NCBI GenBank assembly: GCA_002438605.1
Contig: DJPR01000046.1
Coordinates: forward strand, 11,053-36,580
Origin: Ruminococcus sp. UBA6407
GTDB lineage: Bacteria > Bacillota > Clostridia > Oscillospirales > Ruminococcaceae
Length of the DNA stretch: 25,528 nucleotides
Direction of reading: 5' to 3'
Shown here: positions 1 through 7,682 of the stretch, in pieces
How positions within the stretch are numbered: position 1 is the stretch's first letter
How the letters are laid out: every line of letters begins with the position of its first letter
Notes under the pieces: generated by a model
The model's database searches: none
Told to the model about the DNA's origin: nothing
What the model saw: only the letters and a program-made list of their open reading frames with translations
Program-made: the position numbers and the translations under genes

Positions 1-39
1 ACGTGCAAAGTCTTTTGACGTGCTTTGTGCAGTGTTGCC
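1..39 (-). repeat. Palindromic intergenic repeat, copy 1 (cut by window edge)
   Basis: Read on the minus strand this is an arm like AACACTGCACAAAG, the loop CACGTCAAAAGA, then CTTTGCACGT, at which point the window ends. It matches the copies near 5600 and 22314 in stem and loop. It lies just upstream of the zinc-ribbon gene at 86. Family membership rests on by-eye comparison within this window. Confidence 0.7.
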
Positions 40-85
40 TTAAACTAAACGTTTTGGCTACATATATTTGAAAGGAGCAGATATT

Positions 86-595
86 ATGGGATTTTTTGAT
101 AAGGTTAAAGATGTTGCAGATACTATAGTAGATTCAGTGGAAAAAGGTGCTAAGAATGTATCTGATACATCAAAGAAAACAGCAGATAAAATGAGAATAA
201 AAAAAGAAATCAGCAAGGTTACAGGTGAAATCAACAGAGCATATGCTGAAATTGGTAAAAAATATTTTGAGTTGCATGCAGATAATCCGGAAGAAGTTTA
301 TGCAGAAAGCATTACAACTATTTTAAGTAATAACATGAAGCTTAATGAACTCAATACTGAACTCCAGCAGCTCAGCAACAAGTTTGTATGTCCAAGCTGT
401 AATGGCACAGTAAGCGATACAGATAAGTTTTGTGCTTCATGCGGTGCTCAGCTTAACTTCCCTAAGCCTCAAACAGAAGAAAAGGAACCTGTTGAAGTAA
501 CTCCTGAAGAATCTGTAGAGCAGGATGAAGCTGAAAAGACTGAAGAAGTTGTTGAGGCTGAAATTGTTATTGATGAAAAAGATGAAGAAAAGTAA
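86..595 (+). CDS. Zinc-ribbon protein with amphipathic N-terminus and acidic tail
   Basis: This 169-residue protein is of unknown function. The N-terminus (MGFFDKVKDV...) is an amphipathic, Lys-rich helical stretch of about 90 residues predicted to form a coiled coil. It is followed at about residues 101-121 by a CxxC...CxxC zinc ribbon (CPSC, then CASC), and a strongly Glu/Asp-rich tail of about 45 residues. There is no signal peptide or membrane segment, so it is probably cytoplasmic. The ATG at 86 is chosen over an in-frame TTG at 68 because AAAGGAG at 71-77 sits at proper spacing only for the ATG and would lie inside the longer reading frame. It is followed by two hairpins and faces a convergent gene, so it ends its transcription unit. 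Zinc-ribbon proteins of this shape are common in Firmicutes, but I cannot assign a role. Confidence 0.85.
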   Translation: MGFFDKVKDVADTIVDSVEKGAKNVSDTSKKTADKMRIKKEISKVTGEINRAYAEIGKKYFELHADNPEEVYAESITTILSNNMKLNELNTELQQLSNKFVCPSCNGTVSDTDKFCASCGAQLNFPKPQTEEKEPVEVTPEESVEQDEAEKTEEVVEAEIVIDEKDEEK

Positions 596-634
596 ATTGA
601 TTAATAATTAGATTGTTTTTGTATCTCTTTATGC

Positions 635-662
635 AAAAAGCCAAGCAAGCGCTTGACTTTTT
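635..662 (+). terminator. Rho-independent terminator of the zinc-ribbon gene
   Basis: The stem is AAAAAG-C-CAAGC paired with GCTTG-A-CTTTTT around a four-base loop, with one internal mismatch. The right arm ends in a run of five T. It lies 40 bases after the stop at 595. Confidence 0.6.
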
Positions 663-671
663 CAACAAACT

Positions 672-700
672 AAGGCTCTCAGAATATCCTGAGAGCCTTG
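672..700. terminator. Bidirectional terminator between convergent genes
   Basis: An 11-bp perfect stem (AAGGCTCTCAG at 672-682 with CTGAGAGCCTT at 689-699) has a six-base loop. It is followed on the plus strand by GTTTTGT. It sits between the convergent zinc-ribbon gene and the Na/Pi transporter gene whose stop is at 714, so it probably serves both. Confidence 0.75.
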
Positions 701-713
701 TTTTGTAAACATA

Positions 714-2363
714 TCAGCTTTTTTTCACCTGTTTGCTATCGTATGACATAAATTCAGCAAGGTTAAGAATATGATCACCGATACGCTCAAAATCAGTTAT
801 CATTTCAGAAAAAATAACATTTATATCACCGTTGCATGTACCTGAATGCATTTTTTCAAGAAGTTTTCCACGATAATTTTCTGTTAAAGCATCTATATGT
901 TCTTCTGACATTTTTATCTTATTAAATGTAACAGCTGAGATATGCAGTTGATTAAAGTTGAGAAGTTCAAGACTGTTCATAAGCGTCATTTTCATTTCTT
1001 CAATTTCAGAATACTCAGTCTGATTAATTTTGTACTTCTTTTTTTCAAGCAATTCCGAATATTCCATAATATTAACGGCATGATCGCTTATACGTTCAAT
1101 ATTTCCTATTATCTGAAAAAACGAGTTTAATGCTGCCGCATCTTGTTCGGTCATTTCAATTGAGCTTATACTGGATATGTATTTTGAAATTTCAGCATTC
1201 AGAAAGTCTACGCAGTCCTCATTCTTGTTTATTTGCTCAATTTTATCTTTATTTGGACTTATTACACTGTCAAAGGAAGCCTCAACATTGAAAAGTGCAA
1301 TTTCATACATTCGCTGTATTTCACTTTGTATTTGTGAAATTGCAATGCTTGCCGAACCAATAGAATGGCTTACTACGGATGCCGGAGAAATAAAGTGCAG
1401 TTTCATCGTATCTTCATTTTCATTTGCTGTTTCAGGAAGAATAATTTTCGCTATTTTCTCCATATATGAACCAAACGGCAAAAGAATAAGCGTTGTTGTT
1501 ATATTAAAAATTGTATGAACATTGGCAATCTGAGCTGATGAATTATCCGGAGTTAATGATTCAACCCAATCTGTAAAAGGTAAAAGCATACATATAGTAA
1601 CAAATACAATAGTGCCAATAATATTAAACATCAAATGAATAACCGTTGTTCTTCTTGCATTCCTGTTTGTGCCAATTGATGCAAGTACAGCTGTTATACA
1701 TGTTCCTATATTCTGACCAAACAGAACGTATACTGAATTTGAAAGTGATATTATGCCGCTCTTTGATAATGCCTGCAAAATTCCGACTGATGCTGATGAT
1801 GATTGAATAATTGCTGTGAATATTGCACCTGCAAGTATTCCGACAAGAGGATTTGAAAATGTTGAGATTATATGTGTAAATGTCTGTGAATCTTTAAGTC
1901 CACTCATACTGTCACTCATTTCGGACATACCCATAAATAAAATGCCTAGTCCGCCTATGATGTAGCCAAGATGATAAAGTTTTTTTGATTTCAGAAAAAC
2001 AATAAATACTATGCCCACAATTGCCATGATTGGAGCTGCTTTTCCTACATCAAGAGCAATAAGCTGTCCTGTTATAGTAGTACCGATATTTGCGCCCATA
2101 ATGACCCATATTGCCTGCCGCAATGTCATCAATCCCGAATTTACAAATCCTACAACCATAACAGTTGTTGCAGATGACGATTGAATAATGGCAGTAATAA
2201 CAGCTCCGACTGCTACACCTAAAAATCTGTTCGATGTAAGCTTTTCAAGAATAAGCTTCATCTTATTTCCTGCCGCTTGTTCAAGACCGTCGCTCATCAT
2301 TTTCATTCCAAGAAGGAACATGGCAAGTCCGCCAAATAGAGATGCGATTTCCGTAAAAGTCAT
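714..2363 (-). CDS. Na/phosphate cotransporter family protein with PhoU-like C-terminus
   Basis: This 549-residue inner-membrane protein probably imports phosphate with sodium. The N-terminal part of about 310 residues is hydrophobic and holds the two inverted-repeat halves typical of the NptA/SLC34 family. Each half has the signature QSSSA (residues 61-65 and 187-191), and the family's NIGT motifs follow each repeat. Residues from about 335 to the end form a soluble, helical PhoU-like region with two repeats (the 'RISDHAVNI' and 'RIGDHILNL' motifs), as in bacterial YjbB-type proteins. The ATG at 2363 follows GAAAGG at good spacing. The promoter region carries TTAACA direct repeats that look like a PhoP box, which agrees with a phosphate role. 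The family assignment is firm. Phosphate as substrate is inferred. Confidence 0.93.
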   Translation of the reverse strand: MTFTEIASLFGGLAMFLLGMKMMSDGLEQAAGNKMKLILEKLTSNRFLGVAVGAVITAIIQSSSATTVMVVGFVNSGLMTLRQAIWVIMGANIGTTITGQLIALDVGKAAPIMAIVGIVFIVFLKSKKLYHLGYIIGGLGILFMGMSEMSDSMSGLKDSQTFTHIISTFSNPLVGILAGAIFTAIIQSSSASVGILQALSKSGIISLSNSVYVLFGQNIGTCITAVLASIGTNRNARRTTVIHLMFNIIGTIVFVTICMLLPFTDWVESLTPDNSSAQIANVHTIFNITTTLILLPFGSYMEKIAKIILPETANENEDTMKLHFISPASVVSHSIGSASIAISQIQSEIQRMYEIALFNVEASFDSVISPNKDKIEQINKNEDCVDFLNAEISKYISSISSIEMTEQDAAALNSFFQIIGNIERISDHAVNIMEYSELLEKKKYKINQTEYSEIEEMKMTLMNSLELLNFNQLHISAVTFNKIKMSEEHIDALTENYRGKLLEKMHSGTCNGDINVIFSEMITDFERIGDHILNLAEFMSYDSKQVKKS

Positions 2364-2406
2364 AAATTTTGCCTTTCGTTAATAAGATTTGCAGAAGAAT
2401 TAAGAG

Positions 2407-2474
2407 TAATACCACACAAAGATTGTACGACAGATGGTATGCAAAGCTGTCAGACGAGCTTTATGCGGTGTTGA
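2407..2474 (-). repeat. Palindromic intergenic repeat, long variant, in the 5' leader of the Na/Pi gene
   Basis: The ends are imperfect inverted repeats (AATACCACACAAAG on the left against AACACCGCATAAAG read from the right), with a GACAG/CTGTC pair inside. The end sequences match the arms of the shorter copies elsewhere in the window. It lies between the predicted transcription start (near 2487) and the ATG at 2363, so it would be transcribed as a leader hairpin. Confidence 0.6.
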
Positions 2475-2493
2475 CTTAATATTCTGCATGTAA

Positions 2494-2557
2494 ATTATAT
2501 CTCAAAAGGCTGTTAAAGTGCGTTAAGAATGCTTGTTTGATGTTAAGATTTTGTTAA
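2494..2557 (-). promoter_or_regulatory. Candidate PhoP-box promoter of the Na/Pi cotransporter
   Basis: On the minus strand a TATAAT -10 box lies at 2494-2499. Upstream of it are four copies of TTAACA or TTAACG (plus-strand positions 2511-2516, 2521-2526, 2541-2546, 2552-2557), with a weak fifth, AAACAA, in the gap at about 2533-2538. The period is 10-11 bp and the array covers the expected -35 region, where no TTGACA is seen. TTAACA direct repeats with 11-bp period are the known binding sites of PhoP in Bacillus. That a PhoP-type regulator binds here is inferred. Confidence 0.65.
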
Positions 2558-2567
2558 GAACCTATAT

Positions 2568-2604
2568 GCAAAAAATCAGCACCGCAAAAAATTTTGCGGT
2601 GCTG
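2568..2604 (-). terminator. Rho-independent terminator of the asparagine synthetase homologue
   Basis: A nine-bp perfect stem (CAGCACCGC/GCGGTGCTG, 2577-2585 with 2596-2604) is extended by A/T pairs. On the minus strand it is followed by a run of six T. It lies 11 bases beyond the stop at 2615. Confidence 0.9.
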
Positions 2605-2614
2605 CCTTAAATAA

Positions 2615-4153
2615 TTATCTTTTAATAAAGTATTCCTCATACCATACAAGGAAAGTATAAATAGTCCATATTTTACGCCAATTATCAGAATTGCCAGATA
2701 TATAATCATTAAAGATTGCATTAATTTCTTCAATGTTAAAAAACTGTGCAGCCATTTCACTCCTGAACTTATCTCTTACGTCCTGATTATACCTTTCATC
2801 AGCAAGCCAAATGCGAATAGGCACAATAAATCCAAGCTTTTTACGAAAAGCAATCTCACTTGGCAATACCTTTGAAGCAGCTGTCCTTAATGCAACCTTA
2901 TTCTGTTCGCTGTTAACCTTATACTCTGACGGCATTCTTGAAGCTATATCAAAAATTCTAAGATCAGTAAGCGGCATTCTGATTTCAAGTCCTGCAGCAC
3001 TGCTCATTTTGTCAACATTAAGATATATATCGCCCTCAAGCCATATTTGAATATCCACATCAGACATTTTTGTAAGAGGATCAAGTTTCTCTGTTTCATC
3101 ATATATATTTTTTACAAGATTAATCGGAAGTACATTTGGATTATAACTTTTGAGAATACGCTTTTTTTCGTCTTCTTTCATTATATTGGTGTTGCCGACA
3201 TAAAAATCCTTGAGATTATCGCCATAACGTTCTGCATTACGATACATATTATATCCACCAAAAAACTCGTCTGCACCCTCTCCCGAATAACATAGCTTAG
3301 TATGCTTTGCTGTTTCCTTACAAGCTATTGCAAATACTATTGCTGATGCATCACCCAATGGCTGCTCCATATTATATATTACATATGGTACAATATTAAA
3401 ATATTCTTCGGGAGTAATCAAACATCTTGAATTTTTGCGTCCAAGCAGGTCAGCAGTTTTCTTAGCAAGAACAGACTCATCAAAACGCTCATCATCATAT
3501 CCGCATGAATCCGTCATTTTCGCATCGGACATTGCAAGCACATAAGAGGAGTCAACACCGCCTGACAAAAATGATTCTGCTGTTTCATCGGCGTCTTTTA
3601 CCTCAGTCATTATATGTTTAAGAGTTGAATGAATTTCGTCTGCCCATTCTTCAAGTGTATTAGTTTTTTCAGGATTAAATTCAGGTTTCCAATAGCGGAC
3701 AATATCAAGTTTTCCGTTCTGCCATGTAAGATAACAGCCCGGCATAAGCTTTTTTAATCCGCTGAAAAATGTATCCTCACCTGCAACATAGGTAAGACTC
3801 ATATAAATCTGGAGCATATCAACATTCAGTTTCTTAACAAAATCAGGATTTTCTGCAATCTTTCTAATTGTTGTACCATAAAGAAGATTATTGTTATCAG
3901 CCATGTAATAGTAAAATGGCTTTGTGCCAAACTGATCTCTCATACAGAAAAGCTTTTGCTCTGTTTCGTCCCACAATGCAAATGCAAACATACCATAAAT
4001 ATGCTCTGACATTTTACATCCCCACTTTATGTATGCACTGCGAATAATCTCTCTTTCACGTTCTTCACGACTTAAATCAGAAGGAATCTCCAGTTCACTG
4101 CACAGGTTTCTCCAGTTGCGGATATGACCTCGATATTCTTTTATTTCTATCAT
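2615..4153 (-). CDS. Asparagine synthetase (AsnB) homologue with truncated glutaminase domain
   Basis: This 512-residue protein belongs to the asparagine synthetase family. The C-terminal synthetase domain is intact in outline: the PP-loop SGGVDSS is at residues 197-203, followed by the GEGADEFFGGY motif. The N-terminal Ntn-hydrolase (glutaminase) domain is incomplete. The protein starts MIEIKEYRGH and has no Cys2 nucleophile (no MCGI start). It joins the fold only at about residue 50 (YGMFAFALWDE, MRDQFGTKPFYY). HydF ends only 140 bases upstream, so there is no room for a missing first exon-like piece. The start at 4153 has GAGGTG at good spacing. Inference: it either uses free ammonia or amidates or adenylates another substrate. 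It may form a transcription unit with hydF, but the 140-base gap leaves this open. Confidence 0.85.
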   Translation of the reverse strand: MIEIKEYRGHIRNWRNLCSELEIPSDLSREEREREIIRSAYIKWGCKMSEHIYGMFAFALWDETEQKLFCMRDQFGTKPFYYYMADNNNLLYGTTIRKIAENPDFVKKLNVDMLQIYMSLTYVAGEDTFFSGLKKLMPGCYLTWQNGKLDIVRYWKPEFNPEKTNTLEEWADEIHSTLKHIMTEVKDADETAESFLSGGVDSSYVLAMSDAKMTDSCGYDDERFDESVLAKKTADLLGRKNSRCLITPEEYFNIVPYVIYNMEQPLGDASAIVFAIACKETAKHTKLCYSGEGADEFFGGYNMYRNAERYGDNLKDFYVGNTNIMKEDEKKRILKSYNPNVLPINLVKNIYDETEKLDPLTKMSDVDIQIWLEGDIYLNVDKMSSAAGLEIRMPLTDLRIFDIASRMPSEYKVNSEQNKVALRTAASKVLPSEIAFRKKLGFIVPIRIWLADERYNQDVRDKFRSEMAAQFFNIEEINAIFNDYISGNSDNWRKIWTIYTFLVWYEEYFIKR

Positions 4154-4293
4154 AGCTACACCTCATTAAATTTATAATATTATAATATATTTTTACTCTT
4201 TTATTTTACTACATTTCCTTACTGCTTAGAACAAGTTCTTATTGTAAAATTTGTATGCCGATTTCAGTTAAAACTGTCTTAATTATAGTAATG

Positions 4294-5487
4294 CTATAAT
4301 GATACATCAGGTATAACTTCTATACTTCTTTTAAGAATACCATTTATGTAAGCAATAGCAACGCCATAATTTGTAATTGGTATGTTTTGTGCTGTTGCAC
4401 ATTTCATTCTGTATTTTACCTCACGTTCATTCAGCATACAGCCTCCGCAATGAATTATGAGAGAATATTTGCTTAAATTTTCAGGAAACTCTGTTCCTGA
4501 GCTGAATTCAAAATTAATCTTTTTCCCGGTATATTTTAAAATCCAGTTTGGCAGCTTTACCGTACCTATATCATCACACTGACGATGATGTGAACACCCC
4601 TCTGAAATGAGTACAGTATCATTATCATTAAGCTTATCAAGCATTACTGCACCATTTACTGCTGTATTTAAAAGTCCTTTAAATCTTGCCATAAGAATTG
4701 AAAATGATGTAAGAGGAATATTATTTGGTGTTTCCGAGGATATTTTCTTAAATGCCTGACTATCAGTTATAACAAGTTTCGGCTTGTTATCAAGTCTTTT
4801 CAGCGTTTCGCTATATTCTGTATCCCTTGTAACAACAGCAATTGCACCTGCCTCCAATATATCCCTTATCGCCTGCTGCTGAGGAAGAATAAGACGGCCT
4901 TTAGGTGCTGCAGAGTCAATTGGAACTACAAGAACAACTATATCATTTGGTGAAATCAAATCTCCCACCAATTTAAGAGTCATTGTATCTGTTACAGAAA
5001 GGTGAGCAATCATTTCTTTAAGTTCGTATATATTTTGATTATTCAACGCACTGACACATATCTCATTCTCTTTCAATTCATGAGTTTCAGACGATAAGTC
5101 AGACTTATTATATGCAATGCAGTATGGAATTTCCTTTGATTTAAACAAATCAATAAGCTCCTTGTCACAGTCTGTCAAACCGCATGATGAATCAGCAACA
5201 AGAACTGCAATATCAGTTTTATTCAGAACTTGTTTTGTTTTTTTCACTCTGAGTTCTCCAAGTTCACCTATATCATCATATCCGGGAGTATCAATAATCA
5301 TTACTGGTCCAAGCGGAAGAAGTTCCAGCGACTTGTATACAGGATCGGTCGTTGTTCCTTTGGTATCTGATACAATAGCAATATTCTGATTTGTTACGGC
5401 ATTTACAAGACTTGATTTTCCTGCATTTCTTCTGCCGAAAAAACCTATATGAATTCTGTTCGCACTCGGTGTATCATTAAGGCTCAT
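4294..5487 (-). CDS. hydF: [FeFe]-hydrogenase H-cluster maturation GTPase HydF
   Basis: HydF is the GTPase and scaffold on which the diiron subcluster of [FeFe] hydrogenase is built, working with the radical-SAM enzymes HydE and HydG (not in this window). The 397-residue protein begins MSLNDTPSANRIHIGFFGRRNAGKSS, with the Walker A motif at about residues 18-25. A G3-type DTPGYDD and the NKSD motif follow. The [4Fe-4S] ligands are visible as CSH near residue 298 and HCGGC with Cys347 and Cys350, the CxH...HCxxC pattern of the family. The frame is open 44 codons further upstream, but the ATG ending at 5487 is chosen because it has GGAG seven bases away and gives the conserved family N-terminus. 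The longer frame runs through two palindromic repeats. Cytoplasmic. Confidence 0.96.
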   Translation of the reverse strand: MSLNDTPSANRIHIGFFGRRNAGKSSLVNAVTNQNIAIVSDTKGTTTDPVYKSLELLPLGPVMIIDTPGYDDIGELGELRVKKTKQVLNKTDIAVLVADSSCGLTDCDKELIDLFKSKEIPYCIAYNKSDLSSETHELKENEICVSALNNQNIYELKEMIAHLSVTDTMTLKLVGDLISPNDIVVLVVPIDSAAPKGRLILPQQQAIRDILEAGAIAVVTRDTEYSETLKRLDNKPKLVITDSQAFKKISSETPNNIPLTSFSILMARFKGLLNTAVNGAVMLDKLNDNDTVLISEGCSHHRQCDDIGTVKLPNWILKYTGKKINFEFSSGTEFPENLSKYSLIIHCGGCMLNEREVKYRMKCATAQNIPITNYGVAIAYINGILKRSIEVIPDVSL

Positions 5488-5505
5488 AAAAAGACTCCAT
5501 TCTTC

Positions 5506-5552
5506 AGACAGCACCGAACAAAGAACATCAAAAAAATTTGTACAGTACTGTC
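5506..5552 (+). repeat. Palindromic intergenic repeat, copy 2, in hydF leader
   Basis: The outer arms are nearly perfect: left AGACAGCACCGAACAAA against AGACAGTACTGTACAAA read from the right end. The loop AACATCAAAAAAA resembles the conserved loop of the other copies. It lies directly before the ribosome-binding site of hydF and on the hydF leader RNA would fold as a long hairpin. Confidence 0.75.
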
Positions 5553-5580
5553 TTAACTTATTATTGTTCAAATCATAAAA

Positions 5581-5639
5581 GCAATACCGCTTTAAATAAC
5601 ACTGAACAAAGAACGTCAAAAGGCTTTGTACGGTATTGC
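5581..5639 (+). repeat. Palindromic intergenic repeat, copy 3, in hydF leader
   Basis: The ends are perfect 9-bp inverted repeats, GCAATACCG and CGGTATTGC. Inside is the core ACAAAG-AACGTCAAAAGG-CTTTGT with the arm AACACTGA. It is in the same orientation as copy 2 and separated from it by about 28 bases. The predicted hydF transcription start falls at its edge. Confidence 0.8.
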
Positions 5640-5647
5640 ATTATTTA

Positions 5648-5676
5648 TTATACATCTATAATGATTTTTAGTCAAG
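5648..5676 (-). promoter_or_regulatory. Sigma-A promoter of hydF
   Basis: On the minus strand TTGACT (5671-5676) and TATAAT (5648-5653) are separated by exactly 17 bases. The predicted start is near 5641, giving a leader of about 150 bases made almost wholly of two palindromic repeats. Confidence 0.85.
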
Positions 5677-5706
5677 GAAAGAAAACAAATATGAATTTTT
5701 ATAATA

Positions 5707-5750
5707 AAAAGAGCAGAAAAACTAAATAAACTTAGCTTTCCTGCTCTTTT
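5707..5750 (-). terminator. Terminator of the HtrA-like protease gene
   Basis: A long stem (AAAAGAGCAG with CTGCTCTTTT at 5707-5716 and 5741-5750) is extended inward by AAA/TTT and CTAA/TTAG pairs with two mismatches. On the minus strand the right arm runs into a T-rich tail. It separates the protease gene from the hydF promoter. Confidence 0.85.
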
Positions 5751-5779
5751 ATTAAGGAGAGAAATTATGCTTAAAAATA

Positions 5780-7183
5780 TCAAGTATTAACTGTAACTTC
5801 CTGAAGAACCAGTTTTATTTCAATATCTTCATTTGAACGGCTGATTGTCAGGGTTATTTCATCGCCTGCTTTATACTTATTCTTTATTTCATTCATTTCT
5901 TTAATTGAAGAAACAGCCTCACCCTCAATTCCAATAATTACATCGCCGACTTTAATACCGGCTTTTTCGGCTGCACTTCCCTCTTCAACCTCTCTGACCC
6001 ATATTCCCTGCGGAATATTATAGTATCTTGAGTATAATTCATCAACGTCCACACAGCTTATACCAATCTGAGGCTTTCCTGTTACATAGCCATAGCTTAT
6101 AAGGTCATCAATAATGTTTTTTGCTTCTGAAATAGGAATTGCAAATCCGAGTCCTTCAATACTTGCTGATGATGAATAATTAGATGACATTTTTGCTGAA
6201 TTTATGCCTATAACCTGACCGCAGCTGTTAAGCAAAGGTCCACCTGAGTTGCCCGAATTGATTGCAGCGTCTGTCTGAATAAGCTTCATTTGCTTTTCGT
6301 TAATTGAAATTTCTCTGTTTAATGCTGATACAATGCCGCTTGTAACAGAACCAAACAAATCAAATCCAAGAGGATTACCGATTGCAATAACAAGCTCACC
6401 GACTTCAAGCTCATCACTGTTGCCGAATGTAGCAGGAGTAAGGTTATCAGCATCAACCTTTAAAACTGCTATATCACTTTCTGTATCATAACCGACTATC
6501 TTAGCCTCTAATTCAGATTTATCTGAAAAAACAACTGAAACATCGACAGCCTTACCGCACTGATACTCACTGTCATCATAAATAACGTGAGCATTAGTAA
6601 TAATGTAACCGTCAGCAGTCATTACGATACCTGTTCCTGTACCTTTGATTTCATTTGATTCAGGTGTGCTTGAACTGCCCCAACCCCATGAAAATGCTGA
6701 GTTTGAATTTGACTTATACTCAAATGTTGATGCAATACCTACAACTGACGGCATAGCCTCCTCAACAATATCCGGAACAGACTTTGCATCATCACGTGAA
6801 GCAAGGTCTATAAGACTTGGAAGCTGAGAATCCTTTTTTGATGAAGCGGAATTTGTGCTGCTTTCATCGGAAGCTTTTGTTTCATCTGATTTATCAGATG
6901 ACTCGCTTTGCTCCTTGTCAGATTTTTTATCATCATTGACCATAATGGAGAGCTTAGAATCATGCTTTTCAAAATACTGATATCCTTTTACAGAGCCTGT
7001 ACCTACAATTGCCATGCAAAGAATAAAGGCAACAGCTTTAAGAAATCCTCTTTTTTTCTTTTTCGGCTTAGCTCCGTCTGTATCATGTTCATCCGCAGAA
7101 TAAGTATAGCTATAGGAATTTTCAATAGGTTGAGATTCATTTTTGGTCTCATCAATATTATTATCATTTCTAAACACTGACAT
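5780..7183 (-). CDS. HtrA/DegP-like membrane-anchored serine protease with PDZ domain
   Basis: This 467-residue S1C-family protease probably degrades or checks misfolded proteins at the outer face of the membrane. The order is a charged cytoplasmic N-terminus ending in KKKKRG, one membrane segment (about residues 47-66), a Ser/Asp/Lys-rich linker (about 85-120), a trypsin-like domain (about 135-355), and a single PDZ domain (about 370-460). The catalytic triad is visible: His199 in TNAHV, Asp237 in ESDIAV and Ser313 in GNSGGP. The length and single PDZ match Firmicutes HtrA/YkdA/YyxA proteins. The ATG at 7183 follows GAAAGGG. A terminator at 5707-5750 closes the gene, and it appears to be transcribed alone. 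I saw no clear heat-shock operator or two-component box upstream. Confidence 0.95.
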   Translation of the reverse strand: MSVFRNDNNIDETKNESQPIENSYSYTYSADEHDTDGAKPKKKKRGFLKAVAFILCMAIVGTGSVKGYQYFEKHDSKLSIMVNDDKKSDKEQSESSDKSDETKASDESSTNSASSKKDSQLPSLIDLASRDDAKSVPDIVEEAMPSVVGIASTFEYKSNSNSAFSWGWGSSSTPESNEIKGTGTGIVMTADGYIITNAHVIYDDSEYQCGKAVDVSVVFSDKSELEAKIVGYDTESDIAVLKVDADNLTPATFGNSDELEVGELVIAIGNPLGFDLFGSVTSGIVSALNREISINEKQMKLIQTDAAINSGNSGGPLLNSCGQVIGINSAKMSSNYSSSASIEGLGFAIPISEAKNIIDDLISYGYVTGKPQIGISCVDVDELYSRYYNIPQGIWVREVEEGSAAEKAGIKVGDVIIGIEGEAVSSIKEMNEIKNKYKAGDEITLTISRSNEDIEIKLVLQEVTVNT

Positions 7184-7346
7184 AAAAACACCCTTTCGGA
7201 AATATTAAATATTACTGAAAACAACATACGCTTTATTTTATTGTATATTGTTTAACTGGTTGATTTCTTTTATATTTAATATTATAAGCTTTTATGTGAT
7301 AATTTTATGATAAGGTACAGAAAAAACAGTGTTTTATGTTGAAATC

Positions 7347-7604
7347 CTATAGATTATTCTGTAAAAATTCCTGCAAACTTGAAGCTGCTTTATCTTCGTC
7401 CTCACCATCTATGTTTACAGTAATTGTTTCTCCGCTTTTAACACCTAAGCCCATTACAGCAAAAATACGTTTTGCATCAGCTTTTTTCCCGTCTTTTTCT
7501 ATTGTTATATCAGACTTAAAGCTGCCTGCTTCTTTTACCAATACACCGGCAGGACGTGCATGAATACCTTGTGCATCTTTTATTGTATAATTGAAACTTT
7601 TCAT
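7347..7604 (-). CDS. HPr-family phosphocarrier protein lacking Ser46
   Basis: This 85-residue HPr has the normal full length. In the PTS, HPr takes phosphate from Enzyme I on His15 and passes it to sugar-specific EIIA. The active site GIHARPAG with His15 and Arg17 is intact. The regulatory Ser46 that HPr kinase phosphorylates in Firmicutes is replaced by Arg (AKRIFAVMG where AKSIMGVMS is usual), counted by residue number from the Met. The protein could therefore still act as a phosphocarrier but should not act as a Ser-P co-repressor of CcpA. The ATG at 7604 has GGAG eight bases away. It lies 78 bases after the RluA-type gene, in the same direction. No other PTS gene is in the window. Confidence 0.93.
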   Translation of the reverse strand: MKSFNYTIKDAQGIHARPAGVLVKEAGSFKSDITIEKDGKKADAKRIFAVMGLGVKSGETITVNIDGEDEDKAASSLQEFLQNNL

Positions 7605-7682
7605 ATTTTAATCTCCATTCATTCATTATTAGCATAATTATAATTTATCCATTAAAATATAAAAAATTCATGAAATCAAATA

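Noticed and set aside
68..85. TTG start for the zinc-ribbon protein
   Set aside because: The ribosome-binding site AAAGGAG lies inside these codons and fits the ATG at 86.
4228..4239. Short palindrome AGAACAAGTTCT before the AsnB homologue
   Set aside because: Only five base pairs per arm in AT-rich DNA and no known regulator site recognised.
5488..5619. A 44-codon N-terminal extension of hydF
   Set aside because: It is open only by chance across two palindromic repeats. The start ending at 5487 has a ribosome-binding site and the conserved HydF N-terminus.
5767..5790. Seven-codon reading frame with AGGAG before it
   Set aside because: It points against the protease gene, has no promoter and nothing downstream to control. 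Probably chance.
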